A DNA stretch of 64,000 nt from Ectobacillus sp. JY-23 (GTDB lineage Bacteria; Bacillota; Bacilli; Bacillales; Bacillaceae_G), in contig NZ_CP095462.1 in NCBI RefSeq assembly GCF_023022965.1, positions 3,080,001 to 3,144,000 on the forward strand, read 5' to 3'. Under the pieces are notes generated by a model that was not told the DNA's origin, searched no databases, and was given only the letters and a program-made list of their open reading frames with translations. Below, in pieces: positions 35,269 through 44,414 of the stretch (position 1 is the first letter of the stretch; every line of letters begins with the position of its first letter). The translations under genes were made by a program, and so were the position numbers.

Positions 35269-36411
35269 ATGCACGGAGAGATTTTCCGTAGAAGAACACC
35301 GGAAGAGTATTTAGAAGAACTTGCTCGGCAGCAGCGTGGCAAGCTTAAGGTATATATTGGCGCTGCGCCCGGTGTGGGAAAAACATATAAAATGCTTCAG
35401 GATGCACAGGATTTAAAAAAAGAAGGCATCGACGTTGTCGTAGGTCTCGTTGAGACGCATGGGCGCACTGATACAGATGCACAGCTGGGCGAATTGGTAG
35501 TATTTCCTATGAAAGAGATTACCTATAAGGGAAAAATCTTTTATGAAGTAGACACAGAAGGAATTATAAAGCGTGCGCCTCAGGTGGTACTTATTGATGA
35601 GCTTGCCCATACCAATGCACCAGGCTCTAAGCATCATAAAAGATACATGGATGTCGAAGAGATTTTAGAGGCTGGTATTGATGTATGTTCCGCTATGAAT
35701 ATCCAGCATTTGGAGAGTGTGCACGATATTGTCCAGCAAATTACGGGTGTGGCTGTTCGAGAGCGTGTTCCAGATTCCGTGCTGCAAAAAGCCAATGAAA
35801 TTCAGTTAATTGATGTAACGCCGGAGATGCTTCAGAAACGGTTAGTGGAAGGGAAGATTTATCGGCAGGAAAAGATTCAACAAAGTCTACAAAATTTTTT
35901 CACGATAACGAATTTAGGTGCGCTACGTGAACTCGCTTTGCGAGAGGTGGCTGATGATGTTGACGAAAAAATTGTATCCCCACAGGAGGATGAAACATGG
36001 TCTATCGGTATTAAAGAACGTATTCTAGTATGCGTGCAATACGGTTCAACTGCCGAAAGGTTAATCCGAAGAGGAGCGCGTATGGCAAGCAGGTTGAATG
36101 CAGATTTATATGTGCTGAATGTAAGAGCAGATAGCGGTGATTTCAACTCTCCAGCTCGAAATCAGATACTGGCGGAGTGGGAATCTTTAACACATCAATT
36201 TGGTGCAGAGTTTATTGTGGAGCCTGCGAGTGGAAGAAAGCCAGCAGATGTCATCATTGATGTTGCGAGCACATATAAGATTACGCAAGTACTTCTCGGT
36301 CAATCAGCGCGTACAAGATGGGAGGAAATAACAAAAGGCTCCATCGTCAATGTAATTATGCGAAAAACAAAAAATATTGATATTCACATCGTAGCCGATA
36401 GCGGCAAATAG
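35269..36411 (+). CDS. KdpD-like sensor protein without histidine kinase
   Basis: 380 aa. It covers only the cytoplasmic front of KdpD: the KdpD domain (RGKLKVYIGAAPGVGKTYKM with Walker A, VGLVETHGRTDTDAQL, VVLIDELAHTNAPGSKHHKR) and a universal-stress-like domain (ILVCVQYGSTAERLIRRGAR to NIDIHIVADSGK). The four membrane helices, the GAF region and the kinase are absent. The gene ends cleanly with TAG. No kdpE is nearby. USP domains of full-length KdpD bind c-di-AMP in Staphylococcus; whether this one does is unknown. The start is ATG 35269, since 35263 abuts the GAGGTGA site. Confidence 0.85.
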   Translation: MHGEIFRRRTPEEYLEELARQQRGKLKVYIGAAPGVGKTYKMLQDAQDLKKEGIDVVVGLVETHGRTDTDAQLGELVVFPMKEITYKGKIFYEVDTEGIIKRAPQVVLIDELAHTNAPGSKHHKRYMDVEEILEAGIDVCSAMNIQHLESVHDIVQQITGVAVRERVPDSVLQKANEIQLIDVTPEMLQKRLVEGKIYRQEKIQQSLQNFFTITNLGALRELALREVADDVDEKIVSPQEDETWSIGIKERILVCVQYGSTAERLIRRGARMASRLNADLYVLNVRADSGDFNSPARNQILAEWESLTHQFGAEFIVEPASGRKPADVIIDVASTYKITQVLLGQSARTRWEEITKGSIVNVIMRKTKNIDIHIVADSGK

Positions 36412-36666
36412 ATAAGTGAGGATTAATTTTTTAATATACAAGCGGTAATGAAACAAAAGTGAGAGAATATCTTGATCTTGCGTTTTGTTTACAGTCTTAC
36501 TTAGCATTCTCCGTAAGTTCTGACCGTTATTATACACTGCCTGTTCTTCTCTCCCATCTAAAAGAATTTCGTTTTTTCTATTTGTGCTTATATAGAACTT
36601 GTCGATTTTTCTTGATTTACTTTTGAAAATGATAGGCGTAATATGACTTTCATAGTTTGAATGACA

Positions 36667-36795
36667 TCATGCTGAATCCACTTGGAGCGGGGGAACCATA
36701 TATGTGCGTGTGCACTTGGGGTGAATCCTTAGTAAGGTAGGGCTACTCTCATATCCCGAACCCGACAGCTAACCTCGTAAGCGTGTTGAGAGGAT
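36667..36795 (+). ncRNA. c-di-AMP riboswitch (ydaO/yuaA class), first copy
   Basis: Conserved words in order: GAATCCACTTGGAGCGGGGG AACC, CACTTGGGGTGAATCCTTAG, GGTAGGGCTACTCTC, CCCGAACCCGACAGCTAACC and TCGTAAGCG. This class normally turns expression off when c-di-AMP is high. It precedes the genes at 37022 and 37448. About 225 bases separate it from the first start codon. The expression platform is unclear, but AAAGGGCTTC near 36850 could pair with GAAGTCCCTTT at about 36976-36986 before T-rich sequence. The gap from 36412 to the riboswitch shows no gene I can support. Confidence 0.93.
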
Positions 36796-37021
36796 GGTGG
36801 AAAGAATGATTCTACGTTGCCATTCCGGATAAAAGTGAGACTTTAAGTAAAGGGCTTCATTTGTAACAAAAAGAAGGGTTAATCTACTGTCTGAATAAGG
36901 AAGATTTCAGCTTCTAAATCGGATGCAGACCTTTTGAGGGGTGTATATAAGCCTTTTGATGTTAAGCATGCGAAAGAAGTCCCTTTTTTGCGTTTTTATT
37001 TTTACTTAAGGAGGAGCTTTT

Positions 37022-37417
37022 ATGTGGGAAAATCAAGAGCTTGTATTGGTGTGCGTAGGGGATGAGGAAAAGGTAGCTTGTCTGCATAGCTTGATAGGAC
37101 ATCGAACTTTAATCATTGTTACAGTGCATGAAATGATTGCATGGACTGCAAGGGAACTTGGATTTCAGTGTATTATTCGTTCTACGCAGAATCCGCAAGC
37201 TCTCTTGCCGATTGCGGAAAGTGTTTCTAAAGCGATAGTACTTAGTGATACGTTGCCAACAATCAGTTTTTTTACGGAACTAATCCGCTTCAACTTAAAT
37301 GTTCCGATTACTGTCGTGACTCGGAATAAGCAATATCCTGTTCAACTTTATAAAACAATGGGAGCAAAGTATGTGGTTTATACGAATTGTGACAATATGA
37401 AACCATTTGTTTCCTAA
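37022..37417 (+). CDS. Small RCK_N/TrkA-N-like protein under c-di-AMP riboswitch
   Basis: 131 aa, not clearly assigned. The second half reads like the later part of a TrkA-N/RCK nucleotide-binding fold: SKAIVLSDTLPTISFFTELI, LNVPITVVTRNKQYPV, LYKTMGAKYVVYTN. In RCK proteins this region carries the alanine-valine strand, the aspartate-rich turn and the GA(D)xV strand. The N-terminal strand is VLVCVGDEEKVACLH, where the usual GxGxxG is lost, so NAD binding is doubtful. No membrane segment. Preceded by AAGGAGGAGC. Its riboswitch and the kdp neighbourhood suggest a role in potassium homeostasis. Confidence 0.55.
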   Translation: MWENQELVLVCVGDEEKVACLHSLIGHRTLIIVTVHEMIAWTARELGFQCIIRSTQNPQALLPIAESVSKAIVLSDTLPTISFFTELIRFNLNVPITVVTRNKQYPVQLYKTMGAKYVVYTNCDNMKPFVS

Positions 37418-37447
37418 AGAAGATAAAGTGAATGGGGAGGAACCCGT

Positions 37448-37696
37448 ATGAGACATCTGCCAGGACTTTTATTATATAGGGATCTTGTGAAAAGGTGGGC
37501 TCTGACCTACGAAAGAGTGCGGGAACTGGCAGAAAGCAAAGGTGATTTCCCGAAGCCTTATATGTTTTTGTATGAAGAGAATGTACCTGTATACCTTGAG
37601 AAAGAAATTGTAGAATACGAGAAAAATCATTCTGAGCTTGTATGCAGCAGTTTCCGAGGCAGGAGCATTCATATCCTCGGTCCGTATTTTGAGTAG
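37448..37696 (+). CDS. 82-aa possible AlpA/MerR-like DNA-binding protein
   Basis: Starts MRHLPGLLLYRDLVKRWALT, then YERVRELAESKGDFPKPYMF and EENVPVYLEKEIVEYEKNH. The spacing resembles HTH_17 excisionase/AlpA folds (recognition helix, a proline-rich turn, then a DxxxY-like helix). This is by eye only. It lies 30 bases behind the RCK-like gene with GGGGAGG upstream, so both share the riboswitch. A second c-di-AMP riboswitch follows. Confidence 0.5.
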   Translation: MRHLPGLLLYRDLVKRWALTYERVRELAESKGDFPKPYMFLYEENVPVYLEKEIVEYEKNHSELVCSSFRGRSIHILGPYFE

Positions 37697-37849
37697 AAGT
37701 TTATCAATCAAATAAAGCAAGAAATATATAATATAAGCGTTTTAATATAAAAAGTTTGTTTTTTATAAAAAAACCTCTTTACATGTAGTTTTTACAGGAG
37801 TATATTTACTTTCATAAGTCACAACTAAATTTTACCGAAGCAACCTTTA

Positions 37850-37985
37850 ATCGCTGAGTCCATTAGGAGCGGGGGAACCAACTTTGTGCGCAAGCACTTG
37901 GGGTGAATCCTTCTTTAGTGAAGGTAGGGCTACTCTCAAAGCCCGAATCCGACAGCTAACCTCGTAAGCGTTTCGGGAGGGGGTA
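37850..37985 (+). ncRNA. c-di-AMP riboswitch (ydaO/yuaA class), second copy, kdp leader
   Basis: Shares all conserved blocks with the first copy: GAGTCCATTAGGAGCGGGGG AACC, CACTTGGGGTGAATCC, GGTAGGGCTACTCTC, CCCGAATCCGACAGCTAACC, TCGTAAGCG. Control of kdp by such a riboswitch is known in Bacillus thuringiensis. High c-di-AMP (plentiful K+) should promote the terminator at 38007-38037 and shut off kdp. Confidence 0.95.
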
Positions 37986-38006
37986 TACTTTCGTGTTGCC
38001 TAAAAA

Positions 38007-38037
38007 GAGCACTGAGTAACCTCTCAGTGCTTTTTTG
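38007..38037 (+). terminator. Expression-platform terminator of the kdp riboswitch
   Basis: AGCACTGA/TCAGTGCT stem plus T6, placed between the riboswitch aptamer and the first small kdp ORF. Confidence 0.88.
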
Positions 38038-38078
38038 TGCATTTTTAATGGTAAAATTTGTAAATTAGGAGGGGTGTC

Positions 38079-38183
38079 ATGTTAGATGTAATGATGGTAG
38101 GTGCGTTTATTCTGCTGACTGCATCTATGGCAGGGTTAGCAAAGTGGTCTGATAATGTAGTGAAGGAAGGGAACAAGCAATGA
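38079..38183 (+). CDS. 34-aa membrane peptide at the head of the kdp operon
   Basis: Reads MLDVMMVGAFILLTASMAGL, one membrane helix, then AKWSDNVVKEGNKQ. TTAGGAGGGG is correctly spaced before the ATG, and its stop overlaps the kdpF start (ATGA). It resembles KdpF in size and topology but lacks the NPEKF ending. It may be a further small Kdp subunit. Confidence 0.65.
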   Translation: MLDVMMVGAFILLTASMAGLAKWSDNVVKEGNKQ

Positions 38184-38257
38184 TCGTACTGTTAGGAATC
38201 GTTGCGGTAGTTACGGTGTACTTAGTATATGCATTACTCAATCCAGAGAAGTTTTAA
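38180..38257 (+). CDS. kdpF: Potassium-transporting ATPase small subunit KdpF
   Basis: 25 aa: MIVLLGIVAVVTVYLVYALL then NPEKF. The single helix and NPE(K/R)F ending are diagnostic for KdpF, the lipid-like stabiliser of the KdpFABC complex. It overlaps the 34-aa ORF by four bases. Confidence 0.92.
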   Translation: MIVLLGIVAVVTVYLVYALLNPEKF

Positions 38258-38276
38258 GTGAGGAGAGACAAATATC

Positions 38277-39944
38277 ATGGCTTGGATAGCAGTCAGTATC
38301 ACTATTGGACTATTTATTTTATTAGCAAAACCGATGGGGGCTTATTTAGAAAAAGCATTTCAGGGAGACTCGAAATTAGAAAAGATTTTCGGCTCTGTTG
38401 AAAAAATTATTTTTAAGATTGCAGGTATTAAGCCCTACAATCAAAACTGGAAGCAATATGCTTTGGCGTTAGTTTTGACAAATAGTTTGATGATTGTGTT
38501 TGTGTATTTAATATTCCGATTGCAAGGCGTACTGCCATTGAATCCAAGCAACATTCCGGGTATGGAACCAACGCTTGCTTTTAACACAGCAATCAGCTTT
38601 ATGACAAACACAAACTTGCAGCACTACAGCGGAGAAACCGGCCTGTCTTACTTATCTCAAATGCTTGGTATCACATTTATGATGTTTGCTGCACCTGCTA
38701 CAACATTAGCGATTGCAATTGCTTTCATTCGTAGCTTAGCAGGTAAGAAATTAGGAAACTTCTTCGTTGATTTTACTAGAGCCATTACACGTTTACTTCT
38801 TCCATTAAGCTTTGTCGCAGCGTTGATTTTTGTGTTGCTAGGAGTGCCGCAAACATTAGAACCTGCAGCAGTAGCTAACACGGTTGAAGGAGCAAAACAA
38901 TTAATTGCGCGTGGTCCTGTAGCCTCGTTACTTTCAATTAAAGAGCTTGGGAATAACGGTGGTGGATTTTTTGGAGTCAACTCCGCACATCCTTTTGAAA
39001 ATCCAAATATGATTAGCAATATCTTGCAAATGATTCTTATGATGCTTTTACCGACTGCCCTGCCTTTTACATACGGCAGAATGGTAGGAAATAAAAAGCA
39101 GGGACGTATTCTATTCGTTTCCATGCTGATGTTGTTCTTGATTGGTTTCGGCACAATTGCCACTACAGAGCTACAAGGTAATCCGGCATTGAACCAGCTG
39201 GGCATTCAATATGACGAAGGTAATATGGAAGGAAAAGAAGTCCGCTTCGGAACGGTATGGTCCGCCTTATATGCAACGGTTACAACCGCTTCAGAGACAG
39301 GGGGCGTTAATACAATGCATGATACATTAACACCAATTGGCGGTATGGTTCCTCTTATAAATATGCTGTTAAATACAGTATTTGGCGGTGTGGGAGCAGG
39401 GTTTATCAACGTCATTATGTATGCGATGATAGCCGTATTTATTTCCGGTTTAATGGTGGGTCGTACACCTGAGTTTTTAGGAAAGAAATTGGAAGGAAAA
39501 GAAATGAAGCTCATAGCGGTGACACTTTTGTTCCAACCACTTCTCATATTGGGAGCTTCAGCAATCGCCTTTTCTACAGAATTAGGAATGGGAGCCATTT
39601 CAAACTCCGGCTTTCACGGAATTACACAAGTCATCTATGAATACACTTCATCCGCCGCGAATAACGGATCGGGGTTTGAAGGATTAGGAGATAATACGCC
39701 ATTTTGGAATATTTCAACTGGCCTTGTGATGTATTTGGGACGTTATTTTGGGTTAGTCACAATGCTTGCGGTCGCAGCATCTTTAAAAGAAAAGACTTTG
39801 GCACCGGAAACAGTTGGGACGTTTCGTACAGATAATGGTTTATTCGGTGGTATTTTTGTAGGAACAATTTTCCTTGTAGGTGCTTTGACATTTTTCCCAA
39901 TTTTAGTTTTAGGACCAATTGCTGAATTTCTCACTTTGAAGTGA
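38277..39944 (+). CDS. kdpA: Potassium-transporting ATPase subunit KdpA
   Basis: 555 aa, the K+-channel-like subunit of KdpFABC with ten membrane helices and four SF-type filter loops: NTAISFMTNTNLQHYSGETG, KELGNNGGGFFGVNSAHPFE, ATVTTASETGGVNTMHDTLT and SSAANNGSGFEG. The protein selects K+ at micromolar concentrations. AGGAGAGA precedes the ATG. Intact and of normal length. Confidence 0.97.
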   Translation: MAWIAVSITIGLFILLAKPMGAYLEKAFQGDSKLEKIFGSVEKIIFKIAGIKPYNQNWKQYALALVLTNSLMIVFVYLIFRLQGVLPLNPSNIPGMEPTLAFNTAISFMTNTNLQHYSGETGLSYLSQMLGITFMMFAAPATTLAIAIAFIRSLAGKKLGNFFVDFTRAITRLLLPLSFVAALIFVLLGVPQTLEPAAVANTVEGAKQLIARGPVASLLSIKELGNNGGGFFGVNSAHPFENPNMISNILQMILMMLLPTALPFTYGRMVGNKKQGRILFVSMLMLFLIGFGTIATTELQGNPALNQLGIQYDEGNMEGKEVRFGTVWSALYATVTTASETGGVNTMHDTLTPIGGMVPLINMLLNTVFGGVGAGFINVIMYAMIAVFISGLMVGRTPEFLGKKLEGKEMKLIAVTLLFQPLLILGASAIAFSTELGMGAISNSGFHGITQVIYEYTSSAANNGSGFEGLGDNTPFWNISTGLVMYLGRYFGLVTMLAVAASLKEKTLAPETVGTFRTDNGLFGGIFVGTIFLVGALTFFPILVLGPIAEFLTLK

Positions 39945-39957
39945 TGGAGGATAGAAC

Positions 39958-42045
39958 ATGAGTAAATCATCTGCATTTATAAAAGAAAAACATGAACAGA
40001 CATCTTCTTCTTTACGGTTAGTGGAAGATGAAGGAATCCGAAAAGCAAAGACAATGGATTCCGATATTGTGAAAACAGCCATAAAGCAATCGTTTACTAA
40101 ACTTGATCCGAGAGTGATGGTAAAGAATCCAATTATGTTCATTGTAGAAATTGGCTTTTGTGTTACCCTAGTGCTGTCGTTCCTACCCAGTGAAAATCTG
40201 CCGGGTTGGTTTAACATCACTGTATCTATGATTCTATTATTTACAGTTTTGTTTGCGAATTTTGCAGAAGCGTTGGCAGAAGGACGTGGGAAGGCACAAG
40301 CTGATTCATTAAAGCAATCCAAACAAGATATTTGGGCAAATCTTATAAAAAATGACAAAGTGATGAAGGTAGCAGCAACAGAGCTTCGTAAAGGAGACAT
40401 TGTCGTTGTAAAGCAAGGAGAAATGATTCCCAGTGACGGAGAAGTAATTAAAGGCTTGGCATCTGTTGATGAGTCAGCTATTACAGGCGAGTCCGCACCT
40501 GTGCTAAAAGAAGCAGGAGGCGATTTTAGCTCTGTAACAGGTGGAACTCTTGTTGTCAGCGATGAGATTACGATTCGTATCACTAGTAATCCAGGCGAGT
40601 CCTTCCTGGACAAAATGATTGCGCTTGTAGAAGGAGCAAAAAGACAAAAAACCCCGAATGAAATTGCACTCAATACAGTTTTGTTCAGTTTAACATTAGT
40701 ATTTCTATTGGTGATCGTAACGCTTCCAGTGTTCACAAATTATCTGGGCTTCTCAATTGATACAGCCGTTCTTGTCGCGCTTCTTGTATGTTTAATTCCA
40801 ACCACAATCGGAGGGTTATTGTCAGCCATCGGAATTGCAGGGATGGATCGTGTGACGAAATTTAACGTGTTGGCTATGTCAGGAAAAGCGGTTGAAGCTG
40901 CTGGAGATATTAATACAATTATTTTGGATAAAACGGGAACGATTACATTTGGAAATCGAATGGCCCATACGTTGATTGCTGTATCAGGAGAAACAGTAGA
41001 AGAGCTTGCGTATTGGGCTGGAATAAGCTCTTGTATGGATGAAACACCGGAGGGCCGATCTGTTGTAGAATATATAAACAATAAAGGGTGGTTTAGTAAC
41101 GGGACAATAGAAGGTGAATTTATTCCGTTTAAAGCTGAAACACGTATGAGTGGTATGGATTTACATGACGGAACGAAGGTGCGCAAAGGTGCTGTCAACG
41201 CAGTTATCAATTGGGTGATGCAGCAAGGAGGAAACATTCCTCTAGATCTTTCCAAACGAGCAGATTTAATTGCGAAGGAAGGCGGAACACCGTTAGCTGT
41301 AGCTGTAAACAATAAAATTTATGGATTGATTTATCTAAAAGATACAGTGAAACCAGGTATGCGTGAGCGTTTTGAGGAGCTTCGTCGTATGGGTATTAAA
41401 ACGGTAATGTGTACAGGAGACAATCCGCTGACAGCGGCCACGATTGCAAAGGAAGCTGGCGTAGATGAATTTATTGCCGAATGTAAACCAGAGGACAAAA
41501 TAGCTGTCATTAAAGCAGAGCAAGCGAAAGGAAAGCTAGTGGCCATGACTGGTGATGGTACAAATGACGCACCGGCTCTGGCCCAAGCCGATGTAGGTCT
41601 TGCGATGAACAGCGGGACGTCAGCAGCAAAAGAAGCGGCGAATATGATTGACTTAGATTCAAACCCAACCAAAATTATTGAAGTTGTAGCTATTGGTAAG
41701 CAGTTGCTTATGACACGCGGAGCTTTGACAACATTCAGTATTGCGAACGATGTGGCAAAATATTTTGCAATTATCCCAGCCATGTTTACAGCAGCTATCC
41801 CGCAAATGGAGATGCTGAATGTAATGGGATTGCATTCCCCCTTATCTGCAATTTTATCGGCATTAATCTTCAATGCTATTATCATTCCATTGCTCATTCC
41901 GTTAGCAATGAAGGGTGTATCGTATAAGCCAATGAGCTCCAATGCATTGTTAAGCCGTAATTTGTTCATTTACGGATTTGGCGGTATGATTGTTCCGTTT
42001 ATTGGTATAAAGGTCATTGATGTATTCGTAGGATTATTCGTATAG
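39958..42045 (+). CDS. kdpB: Potassium-transporting P-type ATPase subunit KdpB
   Basis: 695 aa, catalytic subunit. The phosphorylation site is [13 protein letters not shown] with Asp324. The TGES loop is [11 protein letters not shown], and the hinge is [20 protein letters not shown]. The Ser phosphorylated in E. coli KdpB corresponds to the TGES loop, which is conserved. It hydrolyses ATP to drive K+ through KdpA. The start is ATG 39958 after TGGAGGATAG. Confidence 0.97.
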   Translation: MSKSSAFIKEKHEQTSSSLRLVEDEGIRKAKTMDSDIVKTAIKQSFTKLDPRVMVKNPIMFIVEIGFCVTLVLSFLPSENLPGWFNITVSMILLFTVLFANFAEALAEGRGKAQADSLKQSKQDIWANLIKNDKVMKVAATELRKGDIVVVKQGEMIPSDGEVIKGLASVDESAITGESAPVLKEAGGDFSSVTGGTLVVSDEITIRITSNPGESFLDKMIALVEGAKRQKTPNEIALNTVLFSLTLVFLLVIVTLPVFTNYLGFSIDTAVLVALLVCLIPTTIGGLLSAIGIAGMDRVTKFNVLAMSGKAVEAAGDINTIILDKTGTITFGNRMAHTLIAVSGETVEELAYWAGISSCMDETPEGRSVVEYINNKGWFSNGTIEGEFIPFKAETRMSGMDLHDGTKVRKGAVNAVINWVMQQGGNIPLDLSKRADLIAKEGGTPLAVAVNNKIYGLIYLKDTVKPGMRERFEELRRMGIKTVMCTGDNPLTAATIAKEAGVDEFIAECKPEDKIAVIKAEQAKGKLVAMTGDGTNDAPALAQADVGLAMNSGTSAAKEAANMIDLDSNPTKIIEVVAIGKQLLMTRGALTTFSIANDVAKYFAIIPAMFTAAIPQMEMLNVMGLHSPLSAILSALIFNAIIIPLLIPLAMKGVSYKPMSSNALLSRNLFIYGFGGMIVPFIGIKVIDVFVGLFV

Positions 42046-42059
42046 AGGAGAAGTGAGCC

Positions 42060-42641
42060 ATGAAAACCAAACAGAGTATACTAGCACCCGTCATTCGGCT
42101 AACAGCAACAACTGTTGTATTATGTGGTCTTGTATATCCCGCTTTAGTAACAGTAGTCGCACAAGTGACAATGCCCGATAGAGCGGACGGTAGTTTGATC
42201 TATAATGATCAAAATGAAGTAATCGGTTCTGCATTAATAGGTCAAAACTTTAAAGAACCACGCTATTTTCAAGGACGTGTATCTAGTATTGCATATAAGT
42301 CTGAAGCATCCGGCAGTAATAACTATGCACCATCAAACCCTGAGTTGCTGACAAGAACAGAAGAGTCGCTGAAGCAGTGGGAAGAAAATAATCCGACAGT
42401 TCCTGTTTCGCAAGTACCGATTGATTTAGTGACAAACTCTGGATCTGGTCTCGATCCACATATCAGCCCGGCAGCTGCGAGAGCACAAATTGATCGAGTT
42501 GCGAAGTATACAGGGTTGACTAAAGCAGAGCTTCAGGATTTGATACAAGAACAAACTGAGCCGCTGGAGTTAGGCCTATTTGGAACAGAAAAGGTAAATG
42601 TGTTGAAATTAAATATAGCACTTCAAAAGTTAATGAAATAA
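42060..42641 (+). CDS. kdpC: Potassium-transporting ATPase subunit KdpC
   Basis: 193 aa with one N-terminal membrane helix ([20 protein letters not shown]) and a soluble domain: [20 protein letters not shown], then [20 protein letters not shown]. It completes the KdpFABC pump. No kdpD/kdpE two-component pair follows; a terminator comes directly after. Confidence 0.96.
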   Translation: MKTKQSILAPVIRLTATTVVLCGLVYPALVTVVAQVTMPDRADGSLIYNDQNEVIGSALIGQNFKEPRYFQGRVSSIAYKSEASGSNNYAPSNPELLTRTEESLKQWEENNPTVPVSQVPIDLVTNSGSGLDPHISPAAARAQIDRVAKYTGLTKAELQDLIQEQTEPLELGLFGTEKVNVLKLNIALQKLMK

Positions 42642-42642
42642 A

Positions 42643-42671
42643 AAAATCCTCCGCTTGTCGGAGGATTTTCT
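42643..42671 (+). terminator. Terminator of the kdp operon
   Basis: AAAATCCTCCG/CGGAGGATTTT stem with a five-base loop. Confidence 0.85.
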
Positions 42672-42687
42672 ATAAAGGAGGCAGATG

Positions 42688-42918
42688 ATGAAGCTACAAA
42701 TAGAAGGAACAAAAGATCTGAAGCTATTTCAAACGGTACAGGTCAAAGAATGTGAAGATTTATTCATCATAACAGGTTTTAAATTGGAACGAACATATCA
42801 GCAAAGTGTCATTGTTCCAAAAGCGACTTGTGTTGTCCTCACGCAAATACAGAAAGAAGCAAATGGCTATCGAATTGGTGATCCTTGTTTATATGCAATT
42901 GACCAAATCAAATTTTAA
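42688..42918 (+). CDS. 76-aa protein of unknown function behind kdpC
   Basis: Reads MKLQIEGTKDLKLFQTVQVK, then VPKATCVVLTQIQKEANGYR and ends CLYAIDQIKF. It appears to be an all-beta soluble domain; no signal or membrane helix. The ribosome binding site AAAGGAGG fits ATG 42688 better than ATG 42685. It lies after the kdp terminator, so may be transcribed by read-through or its own weak promoter. Confidence 0.55.
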   Translation: MKLQIEGTKDLKLFQTVQVKECEDLFIITGFKLERTYQQSVIVPKATCVVLTQIQKEANGYRIGDPCLYAIDQIKF

Positions 42919-42950
42919 AGAGTTTCTTCTATATAATATATGCACCACTA

Positions 42951-42988
42951 AAAAAGAGGGCGTCCCATCATTTGGGAACACCCTCTTT
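42951..42988. terminator. Bidirectional terminator
   Basis: AAAAGAGGGCGTCCCA pairs with TGGGAACACCCTCTTTT (internal mismatch), between convergent genes. Confidence 0.8.
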
Positions 42989-44020
42989 TCATATTTTGAA
43001 ACGTATGCGGATAACGCCTGACTTTTTTAAGGAATCATATAAAATTACAAGAGATGGGCCAAGGAACAATCCGATAAACCCCAATAGCTTAAAGCCTACG
43101 TATAAGCTGACAAGCGCAGCCAAGGGAGAAATCCCCATGCTTTTTGAATAAACTTTAGGTTCAATAATGCGGCGTACGACGGTAATAACACCAAATAAAA
43201 CGAGAAGTCCTATTCCTAGTGTTTGATTTCCCTGCAAAATTGCAACTGTAGCCCAGGGAACAAGTACAGAACCTGTACCTAGAATAGGTAAAATATCTAC
43301 AATTACGATAAGCAGGGAGAGTAAAGCTGTGTACGGGACATTAAGAAGCCACAACCCTACATAAGCCATCGTAAATGTCAGTAGGCTTAAAAACAATTGG
43401 GCTTTAATAAAGCCAATACCTGCGCCGCTCAATTGCTCTGCCACCAGGTGAAATTTTTCTCGCGATTCCAATGTCATATACGATTCCAATTTATCTTTGA
43501 GACGTGGAAGCTCTAAGCTAATCAAGAATAATGCAATGAGATAAATTAAAAATTCTAATAAAAATCCCGGTACAACAGCAACAAATCCGATTGTTCCAGA
43601 AATTAGATTTTTAGCCAGTAGATCTAACGAATTTACACTATTTTCTAGCGCACGCTCTATAGAAGAAAGTACTTCAGTCGGCAATGTTTCCGAATACTTG
43701 TGCCAACTGTTGATCATGGGCAACACAGTTGTATAATAAAACTCTTTCGCAAAGCCAGGTGCTTTGTGAGAAAGAGAAACAACTTGTTGAAAAATTGTAT
43801 GAATCATAAAATAGCCAATGAGTGTGAGTGTAGCCAAATACAATAAAAACGCTGTTAAAACAGCATATAACCTCGGAAATCGTCCATGCTTTTGCAGACG
43901 GGATACAATCCCCTCTAACAAAATGGCAGTTAATAAAGCGAAAATAACCGGCAAGCTATATGGAATCAAAAAGATTATTATAATAGTGAATAGACTGACA
44001 AGCAACCACTTCTTCCACAT
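42989..44020 (-). CDS. AI-2E family membrane protein, YtvI-like
   Basis: 343 aa with about seven helices. The C-terminal signature VVRRIIEPKVYSKSMGISPL and LVSLYVGFKLLGFIGLFLGP matches the sporulation membrane protein YtvI of Bacillus. The central soluble segment is HKAPGFAKEFYYTTVLPMIN. YtvI is produced in the mother cell under sigma-E control; I could not confirm such a promoter. It is the second AI-2E family protein in the window. Confidence 0.75.
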   Translation of the reverse strand: MWKKWLLVSLFTIIIIFLIPYSLPVIFALLTAILLEGIVSRLQKHGRFPRLYAVLTAFLLYLATLTLIGYFMIHTIFQQVVSLSHKAPGFAKEFYYTTVLPMINSWHKYSETLPTEVLSSIERALENSVNSLDLLAKNLISGTIGFVAVVPGFLLEFLIYLIALFLISLELPRLKDKLESYMTLESREKFHLVAEQLSGAGIGFIKAQLFLSLLTFTMAYVGLWLLNVPYTALLSLLIVIVDILPILGTGSVLVPWATVAILQGNQTLGIGLLVLFGVITVVRRIIEPKVYSKSMGISPLAALVSLYVGFKLLGFIGLFLGPSLVILYDSLKKSGVIRIRFKI

Positions 44021-44414
44021 GAAAAAACTCTCCTCTCCTGTTCAACGCACTGTTCCGCTTTACGGAAAATGAGATGTATCTTTATTATAAAGCAATATAC
44101 TAAATTCCTCTATGTACGACGTGAAAATATTATTACCAAGTGCCGGAGTATTTGAAGCAATTTTGTTCTCATTTTTACGCTCTAGCTTTATCTATATAAC
44201 ATAATCATTAGTTTTTTTATTAAGATGCAAAGATATAAATTTACAGTAAATTTTTTCTGCAAAATGTTATATTACTGAAAATAGTACATATATTTTTAAG
44301 AAACATGAGTATCGATTTTTAAAATGTATGCATGATTTGTTGCGTAACTGTCACGTTTGACTGTACAGTTTTGTGTGTGATAACATATAATTACTATTAT
44401 AATAGGGGGCGAAT
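44021..44414. other. AT-rich intergenic region between YtvI-like gene and MerR gene
   Basis: No open frame with a ribosome binding site and no riboswitch is seen. A TATAAT-like box near 44396-44401 lies close to the MerR start and is followed by AGGGGGCG. The upstream part carries TTGACT near 44358 but not at a consensus distance. The rest is simple AT-rich sequence. Confidence 0.5.

Noticed and set aside
36304-36660. Open minus-strand frame antisense to the end of the KdpD-like gene, with protein-like composition
   Set aside because: It has no start codon with ribosome site upstream, ends inside the antisense of a good gene and matches no family I know. It could be a remnant but cannot be supported.
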